Positions 1 to 5,695 of a stretch of DNA of 5,695 nt are shown here, one piece after another (the first letter of the stretch is position 1; every line of letters begins with the position of its first letter). The DNA is from an uncultured Bacteroidales bacterium (GTDB taxonomy: Bacteria > Bacteroidota > Bacteroidia > Bacteroidales > P3). The stretch spans positions 1 through 5,695 of the forward strand of contig CALEPD010000096.1 in NCBI GenBank assembly GCA_937910265.1. The letters are read 5' to 3'. The notes beneath the pieces were generated by a model. That model was not told the DNA's origin. It worked only from the letters and a program-made list of their open reading frames with translations, and ran no database searches. A program made the translations under genes and the position numbers.

Positions 1-547
1 TTCGCGCAGCTTATATCAAGCAATCGCGCGCTGCGCGTCGTGCCGCCACCGGTATCGAAGAAGAAGCGTCCGCCGACGAAGAAGAAACAACAATCGTCCT
101 GGACGATGCCAAAATGGCGCAAATGGCGGCAGCAGAAGAATTTATTCTGACGATTTCTGAAAATGGATTCGGCAAACGCACCAGCTCGTATGAATATCGT
201 CTGACGCACCGTGGTGGTGGCGGATTTACAAATATTAAACTGGGCGGTAAAAATACAGCCGTTGCTGGTTCGTTCCCGGTCGCTGATGACCAAGATGTTA
301 TCATGGTTACCGACGGCGGCAAAATCATCCGTACACCTGTGTCCGATGTTCGAATCGCTGGCCGTTCAACCGCAGGTGTGACATTGTTCCGCACGGCGGA
401 CAATGAAAAGGTTGTATCTGCAACGGTAATTGAACACGAAGAAAGTCCAGATTCCGCACCGCCGATAATGAAAAGGTTGTGTCCGCCATTTCAATCGAAC
501 GCGCGTCCGACGAAGAAGCAAACGAAGAAACAGTTGTATCGGAATAA
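1..547 (+). CDS. gyrA: DNA gyrase subunit A, C-terminal end (5' partial, apparent frameshift near 451)
   Basis: This is the C-terminal DNA-wrapping (beta-pinwheel) end of the type II topoisomerase that introduces negative supercoils as a GyrA2GyrB2 complex. Reading from base 3, the protein shows an acidic linker (EEEASADEEE), then the conserved ILTISENGFGKRTSSYEYR block, a glycine-rich turn (RGGGG), IMVTDGGKIIRTPV, and IAGRSTAGVTLF. These are characteristic of alphaproteobacterial GyrA. The start lies outside the window. At about base 451 the frame fails: FRTADNEKVVSA at 387-422 is repeated at 452-487 in the -1 frame. Only that second frame gives a normal acidic GyrA tail, ending DEEANEETVVSE and a TAA at 545-547. 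The first frame instead runs on through a basic, nonsense-like tail to 596, overlapping the next gene. The family and the frame problem are clear; whether the disruption is real or an assembly error is not decided by the sequence. Confidence 0.93.
387..422 (+). repeat. gyrA 3'-end repeat, copy 1
   Basis: Twelve codons encoding FRTADNEKVVSA in the upstream gyrA frame. The same peptide is encoded again 65 bp downstream. Six of the twelve codons differ between copies (ACG/ACC, GCG/GCC, GAC/GAT, GTA/GTG, TCT/TCC, GCA/GCC), all at silent third positions. Confidence 0.9.
452..487 (+). repeat. gyrA 3'-end repeat, copy 2 (shifted frame)
   Basis: Second copy of the FRTADNEKVVSA segment. Because the offset is 65 bp it is not in frame with copy 1. 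It leads directly into a plausible acidic gyrA C-terminus and stop. After the twelve shared codons the two copies diverge in protein sequence (TVIEHEE after copy 1, ISIERAS after copy 2), as expected for two alleles with a variable tail rather than for a fresh duplication. Confidence 0.9.
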
Positions 548-562
548 TCATAGGGTGCCGGC

Positions 563-940
563 ATGGAAAATACGAATGAATACTTTTCATCAATAAACGA
601 CGTGTCGAAACGTCTGGACGTGCCGGCGCATACCCTGCGATATTGGGAAAAACAATTCCCGGTCGCCATTCGTCCAACACCAGGTGCGGGGGGGCGCAGA
701 TATTATCGTGCGGAAACGGTTGAAAAATTAATCGTTATACGTGATTTATTATATAAACATGGGTTGACAATTGCTGGGGTAAAAAAACTGCTGCGTGATG
801 GTAATTTGCCAACCAGCGTGGACGAAGTGCTGGTGGGCGACAAAGGCGAACCGAACTTTGTTCCCGTCCCCGAAAATAATAACAATGAACTGGATTTGGC
901 AATAAGCTTGCTGGAATCGGCCAAACAAATTTTGCAATAA
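563..940 (+). CDS. MerR-family transcriptional regulator (short, HTH MerR_1 type)
   Basis: A 125-residue DNA-binding protein. Residues 9-78 form a MerR winged helix-turn-helix: SINDVSKRLDVPAHTLRYWE (recognition helix region, with the RYWE signature), then the wing GAGGRRYYRAETVEKL and a second helical pair IRDLLYKHGLTIAGVKKLL. The remainder is short and contains an Asn-rich patch (NNNN at 105-108) and a terminal helix (LAISLLESAKQILQ) that could support dimerisation. There are no cysteines, so it lacks the metal-binding residues of MerR/CueR/ZntR-type sensors, and it has no room for a large effector domain. It resembles the small MerR proteins that are common in Alphaproteobacteria, where they are often found near ihfA; here the neighbour is gyrA. 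The ATG lies 15 bases after the gyrA stop and is preceded by a weak AGGG at 552-555, so it is probably cotranscribed with gyrA. Its target is unknown. Confidence 0.88.
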   Translation: MENTNEYFSSINDVSKRLDVPAHTLRYWEKQFPVAIRPTPGAGGRRYYRAETVEKLIVIRDLLYKHGLTIAGVKKLLRDGNLPTSVDEVLVGDKGEPNFVPVPENNNNELDLAISLLESAKQILQ

Positions 941-1075
941 CCCCCACCACCACTATTTGAAAGATTTTTATTTGTTGCGAATATGAAGCAGGATATCAAT
1001 TTTTCATAGATTTTATGACCTGGGGACAAGCGCCGAAATAACAAATACTTTTCCACAGACCGTGTAGAATAACAC

Positions 1076-1107
1076 AATAAAAATCCCCCATTTGGGGGAT
1101 TTTTATT
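1076..1107. terminator. Bidirectional intrinsic terminator between MerR gene and RND gene
   Basis: A perfect 14-bp inverted repeat: the left arm at 1076-1089 pairs with the right arm at 1094-1107, around a 4-base ATTT loop. Five G:C pairs sit at the loop end and the outer stem is A/T. This gives a U-rich 3' flank when transcribed in either direction, so it can end both the plus-strand gyrA-MerR transcript and the minus-strand RND transcript. The RND stop codon (1103-1105) lies inside the right arm. The 135 bases between the MerR stop and this hairpin show no further gene or RNA that I can recognise. Confidence 0.9.
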
Positions 1108-2806
1108 TGCGCAAGCGTGGACGCCAACGACGGGCGCGTTCAATCAAAAAGAACAATGCCGGGGTCAATGTAAATGTAAACACAAGGCTGGCGAACATAC
1201 CGCCTATCATAACAGCACCCATGGCGACCTTCATGCCGTCAACAGACCATAACTGTGGCACCATACCCGCCATAACCGCAATTGATGTCATCAAAATCAT
1301 ATTCTTGCGTTCCATCAATTCTGACCACAAAGCCGTATGCATGTCTTCACCACGATTTACACGGTTAATAGTCGGTTCCAAAACCAAAATATTATTGTTA
1401 ACCACCAGACCCACCAGCATAACAAACGCCAGCAGCGCACCAATGTTCAGGGTCGCACCCGACAAGAACATCAAAGCAAACACACCCGCAAAACTGGTAA
1501 AGATGGATGTCGCAATCGTAAATGGATGAGCCAATGAATTTAAAATCGCAGCCAACAACATAAATGTCAATATCGTAGCCAACATAAATGCACGACCGAT
1601 TTCCGATGACGCTTCGGCCTGATATTCGGACATTCCACCAAATGCAGTGTAATATCCATATTCCCAATCTATTTTATCCAATTCAGATTGGATTTTTGCC
1701 TGGACTGGGCCCATTGTGGATTTACCGATATTAATATCAATTTCAGTCAGGCGATTTTTATCCAAACGACGAATATCAGGTGTCGCACGCGCCATTTTAA
1801 TTTCACCCAGGGCAGACAATGGAACCATACCCTTTTGCGAATTTACATACACATTATCAAACAACGATGCATTCTTGAATGGTCGCGCAAATTCCAAAAT
1901 GATTGGGTACTCTTCACCATTTTCTTTGGATTTGTAATCGTCATTTCCATACAAGGCAGTGCGCAAGGTTGTTCCAGCATAGGAATTTTGAACACCCCAG
2001 AAATTCATCTTGTCTTGGTCTGGTATGAATTGGGTTTCCGATGCCGGCAACTGCTGTGCACGCACGGCTGATTGAACCTCGGGTATCTGATTGATGATGT
2101 CTATAATTTGCGCAGCATAGGCTTCGCGTTTTGCATCGTCTGGCCCAAATACATTTAACACCAGGTCAGATGATACGCCGGCAGAATGAGCTTCGCCCGC
2201 GCGGATTTGGATTTCTGCATCTGCAATATCTGCGATTGTTGGCAATATTTTCTGGGCCAACATTTTATCAGATATATTACGTTCGGATACGTCAACCAAT
2301 TCAACTGTAATATTGATGTTTTGCAAACCTTGGTCGCCGATTTTTACAGTTGTAGATGCAACCTGAGGAAACTGTTTCAGACGCTCTTCAATTTGAATCG
2401 CAATCGATTCAGATTTTTCATAGGTGGCACCCATTGGCGCACGGGCTGTAATTGTGATTTCATTTGCGTCCGTTGTGGGCGAGAATTCATTACCCACAAA
2501 TCTCATTAACATTGTTGAACCAATAAATATTGCAAATGTAATACCAATAACACGCCAAGGATGGGCAATTTGATAATCAAATATTCGACGCATTAGGCCT
2601 GTGCTGGTTGGCTTTGGATATTCCATCTGTTTTTTCTGGGCTGTTTTGTTGTTTTTATTTGTCAGTCGCAAGAACTTTGCAATCATCATTGGGGTCAGCG
2701 TGAACGAGAACATCAAAGACAATAATGTCAAATATACAACAGTCATACCAAATTGCACCATGAATTCACCAACAATGCCGCCCATAAATTTTCCGACGAA
2801 TATCAC
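1103..2806 (-). CDS. RND-family efflux transporter (AcrB-like), C-terminal half only
   Basis: Inner-membrane proton-driven efflux pump subunit of the resistance-nodulation-division superfamily (HAE1/AcrB type), normally about 1,000-1,050 residues; only about 567 remain. Visible in order: a TM5/TM6-like pair (FMGGIVGEFM, then FTLTPMM at 35-41), TM7 (about 84-104) followed by the NEFSPTTDANE segment, a periplasmic porter/docking region (about 110-395), and the TM8-TM12 bundle (about 404-557) with GLVVNNNILVLE at 466-477, ILMTSIAVMAGMVPQ and a final FTLTPALFF. The C-terminus is basic (RARRWRPRLRK). The nominal GTG start at 2804-2806 is not a real start: the frame stays open to a TAA at 2837-2839, and the region corresponding to AcrB TM1-TM4, including the paired aspartates of TM4, is absent. 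The coding sequence collides here with the opposite-strand ATP-grasp gene. Substrate cannot be predicted. No membrane-fusion partner or outer-membrane channel lies in the window. Confidence 0.9.
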   Translation of the reverse strand: MIFVGKFMGGIVGEFMVQFGMTVVYLTLLSLMFSFTLTPMMIAKFLRLTNKNNKTAQKKQMEYPKPTSTGLMRRIFDYQIAHPWRVIGITFAIFIGSTMLMRFVGNEFSPTTDANEITITARAPMGATYEKSESIAIQIEERLKQFPQVASTTVKIGDQGLQNINITVELVDVSERNISDKMLAQKILPTIADIADAEIQIRAGEAHSAGVSSDLVLNVFGPDDAKREAYAAQIIDIINQIPEVQSAVRAQQLPASETQFIPDQDKMNFWGVQNSYAGTTLRTALYGNDDYKSKENGEEYPIILEFARPFKNASLFDNVYVNSQKGMVPLSALGEIKMARATPDIRRLDKNRLTEIDINIGKSTMGPVQAKIQSELDKIDWEYGYYTAFGGMSEYQAEASSEIGRAFMLATILTFMLLAAILNSLAHPFTIATSIFTSFAGVFALMFLSGATLNIGALLAFVMLVGLVVNNNILVLEPTINRVNRGEDMHTALWSELMERKNMILMTSIAVMAGMVPQLWSVDGMKVAMGAVMIGGMFASLVFTFTLTPALFFLIERARRWRPRLRK

Positions 2807-2815
2807 AATGTCAGC
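2774..2815. other. Probable chimeric junction between two unrelated sequences
   Basis: Two truncated genes meet head-on. Minus-strand translation of this stretch still looks like the RND family (GKFMGGIVGEF). Plus-strand translation of largely the same bases already looks like the ATP-grasp family (AHKFSDEYHNVS). Both readings being family-like over about 20 shared bases (roughly 2780-2800) fits a join at a short stretch of identical sequence. To the left, codon choice and family content are alphaproteobacterial; to the right, they are those of an A+T-richer surface-polysaccharide locus. Confidence 0.72.
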
Positions 2816-3868
2816 ATCATCGATAAAGAAGCTGTTTTAAAGGTAGCTAAAGAAGAACAAATAGATGGAATCATGTCTTTTGGTGTGGATCCGGGTGTGA
2901 TTGCAGCATCATATGTTCAGAATCAGATGGGCTTGCCATCATTTGGCCCGTTTGAGTCCGTGGATATTCTTCAGCATAAAGATAAATTCCGTGCTTTTTT
3001 GACAGAAAACAGCTTTAATGTACCTTGGGCTTTTGGATTTTCGTCAGAAGCAGAAGCATGGGAGGCACGTGATAAGTTTTCCTATCCTTTGATAGTAAAG
3101 CCGACAGACTCTGCAGGTAGCAAAGGGTGTACTCGTGTGGACAGTGAAGAGGATTTGATTGCAGCAATTCGGTATGCTTTCAAATATTCCATTAGTGGTC
3201 ATATCATCATTGAAGAATTCTTGGAGAAAAAGGGTTGTTCATCTGATACAGACAGCTATGCCCAAGACGGTCAGTTGAAGTTTGTAAGCTTCTCTGCTCA
3301 GCGATTTGATGTAAATGCCGTAAATCCATATACACCATCTGCATATTCATGGCCATCAACCTTTACCAAGGAAGAAGAGGAGTATCTTACTGGCGAGATA
3401 CAGCGCTTGATAACTCTTCTTGGTATGAAGACAGCGGTGTTCAATATAGAGACGCGTGTTGGAAAGAACGGAAGGCCGTATATCATGGAACTGACCCCGC
3501 GAGGAGGAGGAAATCGACTGTGTGAAATGATTCGTTATGCAACAGGGGTAGATATGATAACAGCGATTGCTAGGGCAATGGTTGGAGATGCTCCCGGAAT
3601 TATTGAGCAAAAGCCGTATGACGGACACTGGGCTGAGATTATTTTGCATGCTGATAAGAATGGAATCTTTAAGGATTTGGAGATAGATACTTCATTAAAT
3701 GCGGAAGTCGTAGAAGAAGATTTGTGGGTCAAATCTGGGGATGAAGTTCATGGATTTGAAGGCGCAAATGATGCGATTGGCACATTGGTGCTGAGATGTG
3801 AGAAAAAAGAGACCTTAGATAAAGAATTAGCCGAAATACAGACTTGGCTTAAAGTTTATGTTGACTAA
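2780..3868 (+). CDS. ATP-grasp domain ligase (carbamoyl-phosphate synthase large-chain-like), N-terminus missing
   Basis: ATP-grasp enzymes activate a carboxylate as an acyl-phosphate and join it to an amine or other nucleophile. The first ATG in the open frame (2753) lies in antisense RND sequence and is not credible; family-like sequence begins at AHKFSDEYHNVS. Members of this family normally start some tens of residues earlier with a Rossmann-like GG motif, so the front of the pre-ATP-grasp domain is lost. Counting residues from 2753: pre-ATP-grasp remainder about 11-70, HKDKFR at 75-80, the nucleotide-binding lysine and glycine loop VKPTDSAGSKG at 115-125, the IIIEEFLE strand near 151-158, and the metal-binding ELTPRGGGN segment at 246-254. 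A C-terminal lid-like domain follows (about 285-371). The stop TAA shares a base with the next gene's ATG (TAATG), indicating an operon. In such loci these enzymes probably attach an acyl or amino-acid group to an amino sugar, but the substrate is not shown by the sequence. Confidence 0.85.
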   Translation, partial: AHKFSDEYHNVSIIDKEAVLKVAKEEQIDGIMSFGVDPGVIAASYVQNQMGLPSFGPFESVDILQHKDKFRAFLTENSFNVPWAFGFSSEAEAWEARDKFSYPLIVKPTDSAGSKGCTRVDSEEDLIAAIRYAFKYSISGHIIIEEFLEKKGCSSDTDSYAQDGQLKFVSFSAQRFDVNAVNPYTPSAYSWPSTFTKEEEEYLTGEIQRLITLLGMKTAVFNIETRVGKNGRPYIMELTPRGGGNRLCEMIRYATGVDMITAIARAMVGDAPGIIEQKPYDGHWAEIILHADKNGIFKDLEIDTSLNAEVVEEDLWVKSGDEVHGFEGANDAIGTLVLRCEKKETLDKELAEIQTWLKVYVD

Positions 3869-4812
3869 TGGATGCGATAGGTGGTTATTTTGAATTGGAA
3901 CTCCGCAAAGGAGAGCACTATCATAAAGATGCTCTTAAACTCAATACTGCCCGTAATTGTTTTGAATATGTGTAAAGAGCTAGAGGGTATAAAAAAGTTT
4001 ACATGCCTTATTATACCTGCGATGTGATGTTTCAACCATTAGATAAATTGCAGATTGATTACTCATTCTACCATATTAATGAGCAGTTTGAAATCTGTGA
4101 ACTTCCTGTTTTGAATGGGGGAGAGGCAATATTATATACCAACTATTTTGCTCTAAAGCAAAGTTATGTGAGGTCGTTGGCAGAAGTGTATGGGTCCCGA
4201 CTCATTGTTGACAATGCTCAGGCTTTTTATGCTCATAGAATCGATGGTCTAGATACTTTTTATTCTGCTAGAAAGTTTTTTGGGGTTCCAGATGGAGCAT
4301 ATCTATATACCGATTGTTATTTAGATGAAGAGTTGGAGAAAGATGTGTCAATAGAAAGGATGTCGCATCTACTCAAAAGAATTGAGTTTGGAGCAGAGGT
4401 TGGGTATGAGGATTTTAAGAGGTCAGATATAACGCTCAATAATCAATCAATAAAACAGATGTCGCAACTAACAGATACATTGTTGGCTAGTATTGATTAT
4501 GACGTAATAGCAAAGAGGAGGAGAAGTAATTTCATCGCCTTAGATTGTGAGTTGGAAGGACTTAATAAAATGAACCTTCGTTTAGATAGAGATTCGATAC
4601 CGATGGCATATCCGTATTATGCAGGTGACACTACTTTGAAACAAGCATTTATTGATAAAAAAGTATTTATCCCTACATATTGGCCAAATGTCGCAACTAT
4701 TTCTTCAGCTGATTGTATAGAAAAGTCATTTGCCCTATCTTTATTGCCGTTGCCTATTGATCAAAGAGTTAATGAGACGAAATTATTAGAAATCATAAAA
4801 AACATAATATGA
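3868..4812 (+). pseudogene. DegT/DnrJ/EryC1/StrS-like (PLP aminotransferase-fold) protein interrupted by an in-frame stop at codon 36
   Basis: The gene starts at the ATG overlapping the ATP-grasp stop (MDAIGGYFELELRKGEHY...) and stays in one frame to the TGA at 4810-4812, except for a TAA at 3973-3975. Sequence on both sides is continuous in family terms (NTARNCFEYV, stop, RARGYKKVYMPYYTCDV), so a single T-to-A change from TTA (Leu) would explain it. A downstream ATG at 4003 would drop 45 residues, lies inside a conserved strand and has no well-placed ribosome site. Without the stop the protein would be 314 residues. It resembles sugar-aminotransferase-like proteins of polysaccharide loci: LYTNYFALK, VDNAQAF (codons 114-120, cofactor-binding Asp region) and FYSARKFFGVPDG, where Lys at codon 136 may be the PLP lysine. 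It is shorter than typical DegT enzymes (about 370-400) and could be a divergent member with a different activity. Whether the stop is real or a base error is open. Confidence 0.8.
3973..3975 (+). other. Premature TAA stop in the aminotransferase-like gene
   Basis: In-frame stop 35 codons after the start, flanked on both sides by sequence in the same frame that reads as one protein. No frameshift accompanies it, and the remaining 278 codons are open. Confidence 0.9.
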
Positions 4813-5695
4813 AAAAGAAGATTATTATTTTTGGTGCTACAGGTAATACTGGGTCATATTTGACTGATTATGCATTGTCATTTTTTAATAGAGATGAGTA
4901 TGAAATTATAGCTTCTGGTAGGAGAACTACAGATTTCTTTACCAATCGTGGTATACCCTATTATTCTGTAGATGTAACTAAAACAGAAGATTTTGACGCT
5001 TTGCCAACTGAGAATGTGTATGCTGTAATGTTGCTATCAGCACAAATTCCATCTTATATGGATACTTATGATGGGAAGAAATATGTTGACTCGATTATTA
5101 TTGGGGCTTTTAATGTGTTGGAGTATTGCCGCAGAGTTAATGCTGATAGGATTATTTATACAACAACTGTTTTTGATCAATCGGAGTATCCTGAAGGAAC
5201 TCTATTAAAGCCGTATATGCCTCCAAAATTCAGCTATACAGGTGATCATGCGGTTTACGTTATATCAAAAAATGCTGCATTGGAATTGATAGAGCACTAT
5301 CATCAAGAATATGGACTTAAAAAATTCATTTTTCGCTTGACTACGATTTATAGCTATAGCCCTTATCCTTATTATTTCCCTAATGGTGTTAAGACTAAAC
5401 GTCCAATATATCAGATGATAGACAAGGCGATAAAAGGTGAAACACTTGAAGTGTGGGGTAATCCGCTTTATTCAAAGGATATGGTGCATGTTAACGATTT
5501 TTCCCAAATGCTTTGCCGTGCCGTTATCGTAGATAAAGAGGAAGGGTTTTACAATGTCGGGACAGGTAATCCGATAACAATCGAAGAACAGATTAAGACA
5601 ATCGTGGATGTGTTTTCATCTCCAGACAATCGTTCAGAGATAGTATATCACCCCGAGAAAAAGGTTTCAGGAGGTTTCCTTATGGATGTGTCTAA
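4809..5695 (+). CDS. NAD-dependent epimerase/dehydratase, extended SDR family (3' partial)
   Basis: Probable nucleotide-sugar epimerase, dehydratase or reductase acting in the cytoplasm on a precursor for a surface glycan. The N-terminal Rossmann fold opens with KKIIIFGATGNTG (dinucleotide-binding GxxGxxG at residues 9-15). Further elements are VDVTKTEDF (55-63, adenine-side Asp), MLLSAQ (74-79), the strand IIYTTTVFD whose threonines (118-120) occupy the Ser/Thr catalytic position, the catalytic YxxxK pair at Tyr150 and Lys154 (YVISK), FRLTTIYS (175-182), and KDMVHVNDF (223-231), typical of extended SDRs. FYNVGTGNPITIEE (247-260) marks the C-terminal substrate domain. 295 codons are present and the frame is open at the window end; such proteins usually end near 300-330. 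The ATG overlaps the previous TGA (ATGA), so translation is probably coupled. The upstream region is A-rich with no strong Shine-Dalgarno. The particular sugar cannot be told. Confidence 0.9.
   Translation, partial: MKKKIIIFGATGNTGSYLTDYALSFFNRDEYEIIASGRRTTDFFTNRGIPYYSVDVTKTEDFDALPTENVYAVMLLSAQIPSYMDTYDGKKYVDSIIIGAFNVLEYCRRVNADRIIYTTTVFDQSEYPEGTLLKPYMPPKFSYTGDHAVYVISKNAALELIEHYHQEYGLKKFIFRLTTIYSYSPYPYYFPNGVKTKRPIYQMIDKAIKGETLEVWGNPLYSKDMVHVNDFSQMLCRAVIVDKEEGFYNVGTGNPITIEEQIKTIVDVFSSPDNRSEIVYHPEKKVSGGFLMDVS

Noticed and set aside
114..596. A single open frame that could be read as a separate 160-residue protein starting at 114
   Set aside because: Its first two thirds are the interior of GyrA, and the frame extends upstream to the window edge. 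Its last 50 or so residues are an out-of-frame reading of the gyrA tail and the start of the MerR gene.
941..1075. Possible small RNA or tRNA in the gap after the MerR gene
   Set aside because: I could find no cloverleaf, CCA-ending stem or other recognisable RNA fold, and no promoter pair I would defend.
703..1143. Minus-strand open frame of 146 codons opposite the MerR gene
   Set aside because: It is antisense to a clear MerR coding sequence, shows no family motif, and crosses the terminator.
1688..2509. Several plus-strand open frames inside the RND region
   Set aside because: They are shadows of the RND coding sequence. Their translations are rich in Cys, Phe and His with no domain pattern.
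2753..2779. ATG at 2753 as the true start of the ATP-grasp protein
   Set aside because: The first residues (MHHEFTNN) are antisense to RND codons and unlike the family, and the normal nucleotide-fold N-terminus of the family is missing. The open frame begins there only because of the junction.
4003..4812. A complete 269-residue protein starting at 4003
   Set aside because: The sequence between 3868 and 4002 is in the same frame, starts with a coupled ATG and reads as the conserved N-terminus. The Met at 4003 is an internal residue just before YYTCDV.
1..5695. CRISPR array, insertion sequence, toxin-antitoxin or phage-defence system
   Set aside because: There are no regularly spaced repeats, transposase, terminal inverted repeats, or defence-type domains in any frame that I could recognise.

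Overview
The window looks like two unrelated pieces of DNA joined near position 2,780-2,806, with a smaller scar of the same kind near position 451. The left piece (1 to about 2,800) reads as an alphaproteobacterium. It holds the 3' end of gyrA, whose C-terminal sequence follows the alphaproteobacterial pattern, and a MerR-type regulator of the short kind common in that class. A bidirectional hairpin terminator follows, and then, on the minus strand, the C-terminal half of an RND-family efflux transporter. The exact genus cannot be named from the sequence. An uncultured, possibly gut-associated lineage is a guess.

The right piece (about 2,780 to 5,695) is all on the plus strand and has a different look: more A+T-rich codons, tight gene overlaps (TAATG, ATGA) and no clear Shine-Dalgarno sequences. 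It carries three consecutive genes of a surface-polysaccharide type. They are an ATP-grasp ligase missing its N-terminus, a PLP-aminotransferase-like (DegT-type) protein with an in-frame stop at codon 36, and an extended-SDR NAD-dependent sugar epimerase/dehydratase cut off by the window end. From memory of similar clusters, this resembles O-antigen or capsule loci of Bacteroidota or other host-associated bacteria. The likely shared job is building or decorating an unusual (amino/acylated) sugar, which is inference.

The main observations concern integrity. (1) Near its 3' end gyrA contains two copies of the same 12-codon stretch, 65 bp apart and out of frame with each other; they differ only at synonymous third positions, as two alleles would. 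(2) The RND gene and the ATP-grasp gene run into each other head-on, both lack their N-terminal parts, and both remain family-like through a shared stretch of about 20 bases. (3) The aminotransferase-like gene has a nonsense codon in otherwise intact sequence. Together these fit a composite (metagenomic) assembly best, though real recombination or horizontal transfer cannot be excluded from this window. I did not find a convincing new system; the sugar cluster is the most biologically interesting part.
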